Shown in pieces: positions 63,420 through 64,000 of a stretch of DNA of 64,000 nt; position 1 is the first letter of the stretch; every line of letters starts with the position of its first letter. The DNA lies in contig OX352774.1 of the NCBI GenBank assembly GCA_947095535.1, positions 29,900,496 to 29,964,495 on the forward strand, written 5' to 3'. Under the pieces are notes generated by a model. The model did no database searches. It was not told the DNA's origin and worked only from the letters and a program-made list of their open reading frames with translations. This DNA is from Poecilobothrus nobilitatus. Its lineage: Eukaryota > Arthropoda > Insecta > Diptera > Dolichopodidae. The translations under genes and the position numbers were made by a program.

Positions 63420-64000
63420 CTACATATAAAATGATAAAAATCAATTAAAATTATATTAATAAATATGTACCTAATTAATAAAATTCTTTAAAAAGTTAAA
63501 AATGTTATTATAAAAAAAAATCAACATTTTCCCTGTTTGTCATTTTCATATTTTTTTTTTTTTTTTAGAAAAAATCATATTTTATAGATTAAAATTATAG
63601 TTAAAATTAAAACGTTATTAAATTTCTTTTTCATTTTAATATTTAGAATTAAATTAAAAGAGGGGGGAAAGAAAATCTGAACAAAATAAAATCTTCAGTT
63701 TTAATAAACTCAAAAAAAAAAGAAAAAAAAAATTTTTTTTAATGAAATTTTGAAAATTTAATGAATTGCGTGTCTTCTCTTTTTCCTTTTCAATTTAACT
63801 TTTTTAATAATTTTCCTTTTTTTTTTTTTTTGTATATGTATTATATATCTATCTGTACAATATTTTATTTTCCTTCTAAATAATATGTATAATATTATAT
63901 ACTGTTTAGTGTTTATATACTTGTGAAAAATTTTCATTTATAATCAATATCAAGGTTACTGTGGTGGTTGGTTATCTTCAAAACAAAATCACATCTAATA
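63420..64000 (-). other. intron of the Src64B orthologue (5' part beyond window)
   Basis: Acceptor TATATGTAG ends at 63420. The rest is AT-rich with no coding frame, so the next upstream exon is outside. Near 63955-63985 composition rises slightly (GGTTACTGTGGTGGTTGG) without an exon signature. Confidence 0.7.

Noticed and set aside
1..64000. CRISPR array, tRNA or rRNA genes
   Set aside because: No regularly spaced identical repeats with unique spacers were seen. The only A-box/B-box pairs belong to the SINE copies, and no rRNA-like conserved block was recognised.

Overview
This window is eukaryotic, very AT-rich DNA (roughly four fifths A+T by eye) with short introns, most likely from an insect and probably a dipteran. 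The reasons are: (i) a clear orthologue of the Drosophila Src64B tyrosine kinase split by 68-105 bp introns; (ii) a REXO5-type RNA exonuclease gene split by a 62 bp intron; (iii) an insect-type DD41D mariner copy; (iv) dispersed repeats laid out like the DINE-1/INE-1 elements of flies, with a TATACCC hairpin head, a (GTCY)n stretch and a conserved tail. No bacterial-style features, CRISPR arrays, rRNA or intact tRNA genes were seen.

Layout. Positions 1-46.3 kb hold no gene I can support. They are AT-rich spacer or intron littered with old mobile DNA: a LINE 3' fossil (1.8-2.1 kb), a possible hAT end (3.66 kb), DINE-1-like copies (7.0-7.7, 9.45-10.15, 36.5-38.0 and 40.2-40.9 kb, the last with a second copy nested inside it), a foldback-like element with arms of AAAATCCC modules (11.26-12.35 kb) carrying a nested tRNA-derived SINE, a dead DD41D mariner (21.67-22.90 kb), a LINE RNase H/C-terminal fossil (24.2-24.9 kb), and two palindromic MITEs (25.3 and 41.7-42.0 kb). 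Further SINE copies lie at 28.4, 35.9 and 49.7 kb.

Positions 46.4-48.7 kb carry the REXO5-like exonuclease gene on the minus strand. Both long coding exons are clear and a short first exon is proposed. From 49.4 to 50.7 kb are some coding-like stretches, including one segment with good splice consensus at both ends, that I could not assign. Positions 51.6-61.7 kb are almost pure A/T tracts with one slightly GC-richer patch at 58.15-58.57 kb.

Positions 61.77-63.42 kb carry the last four coding exons of the Src64B orthologue on the minus strand: SH3, SH2, the kinase N-lobe, and the rest of the kinase domain with the regulatory tail. The N-terminal myristoylation exon lies beyond position 64000.

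The two host genes are functionally separate: one processes RNA and the other is a membrane-associated signalling kinase. They share only strand and AT-biased codon use. The distinctive content of the window is its layered transposon record: nesting, deletion derivatives and inverted-repeat elements. I found no convincing wholly new cellular system. The least explained items are the foldback-like family with its dispersed core, the SINE head with two nested perfect stems, and the exon-like segment near 50.6 kb.
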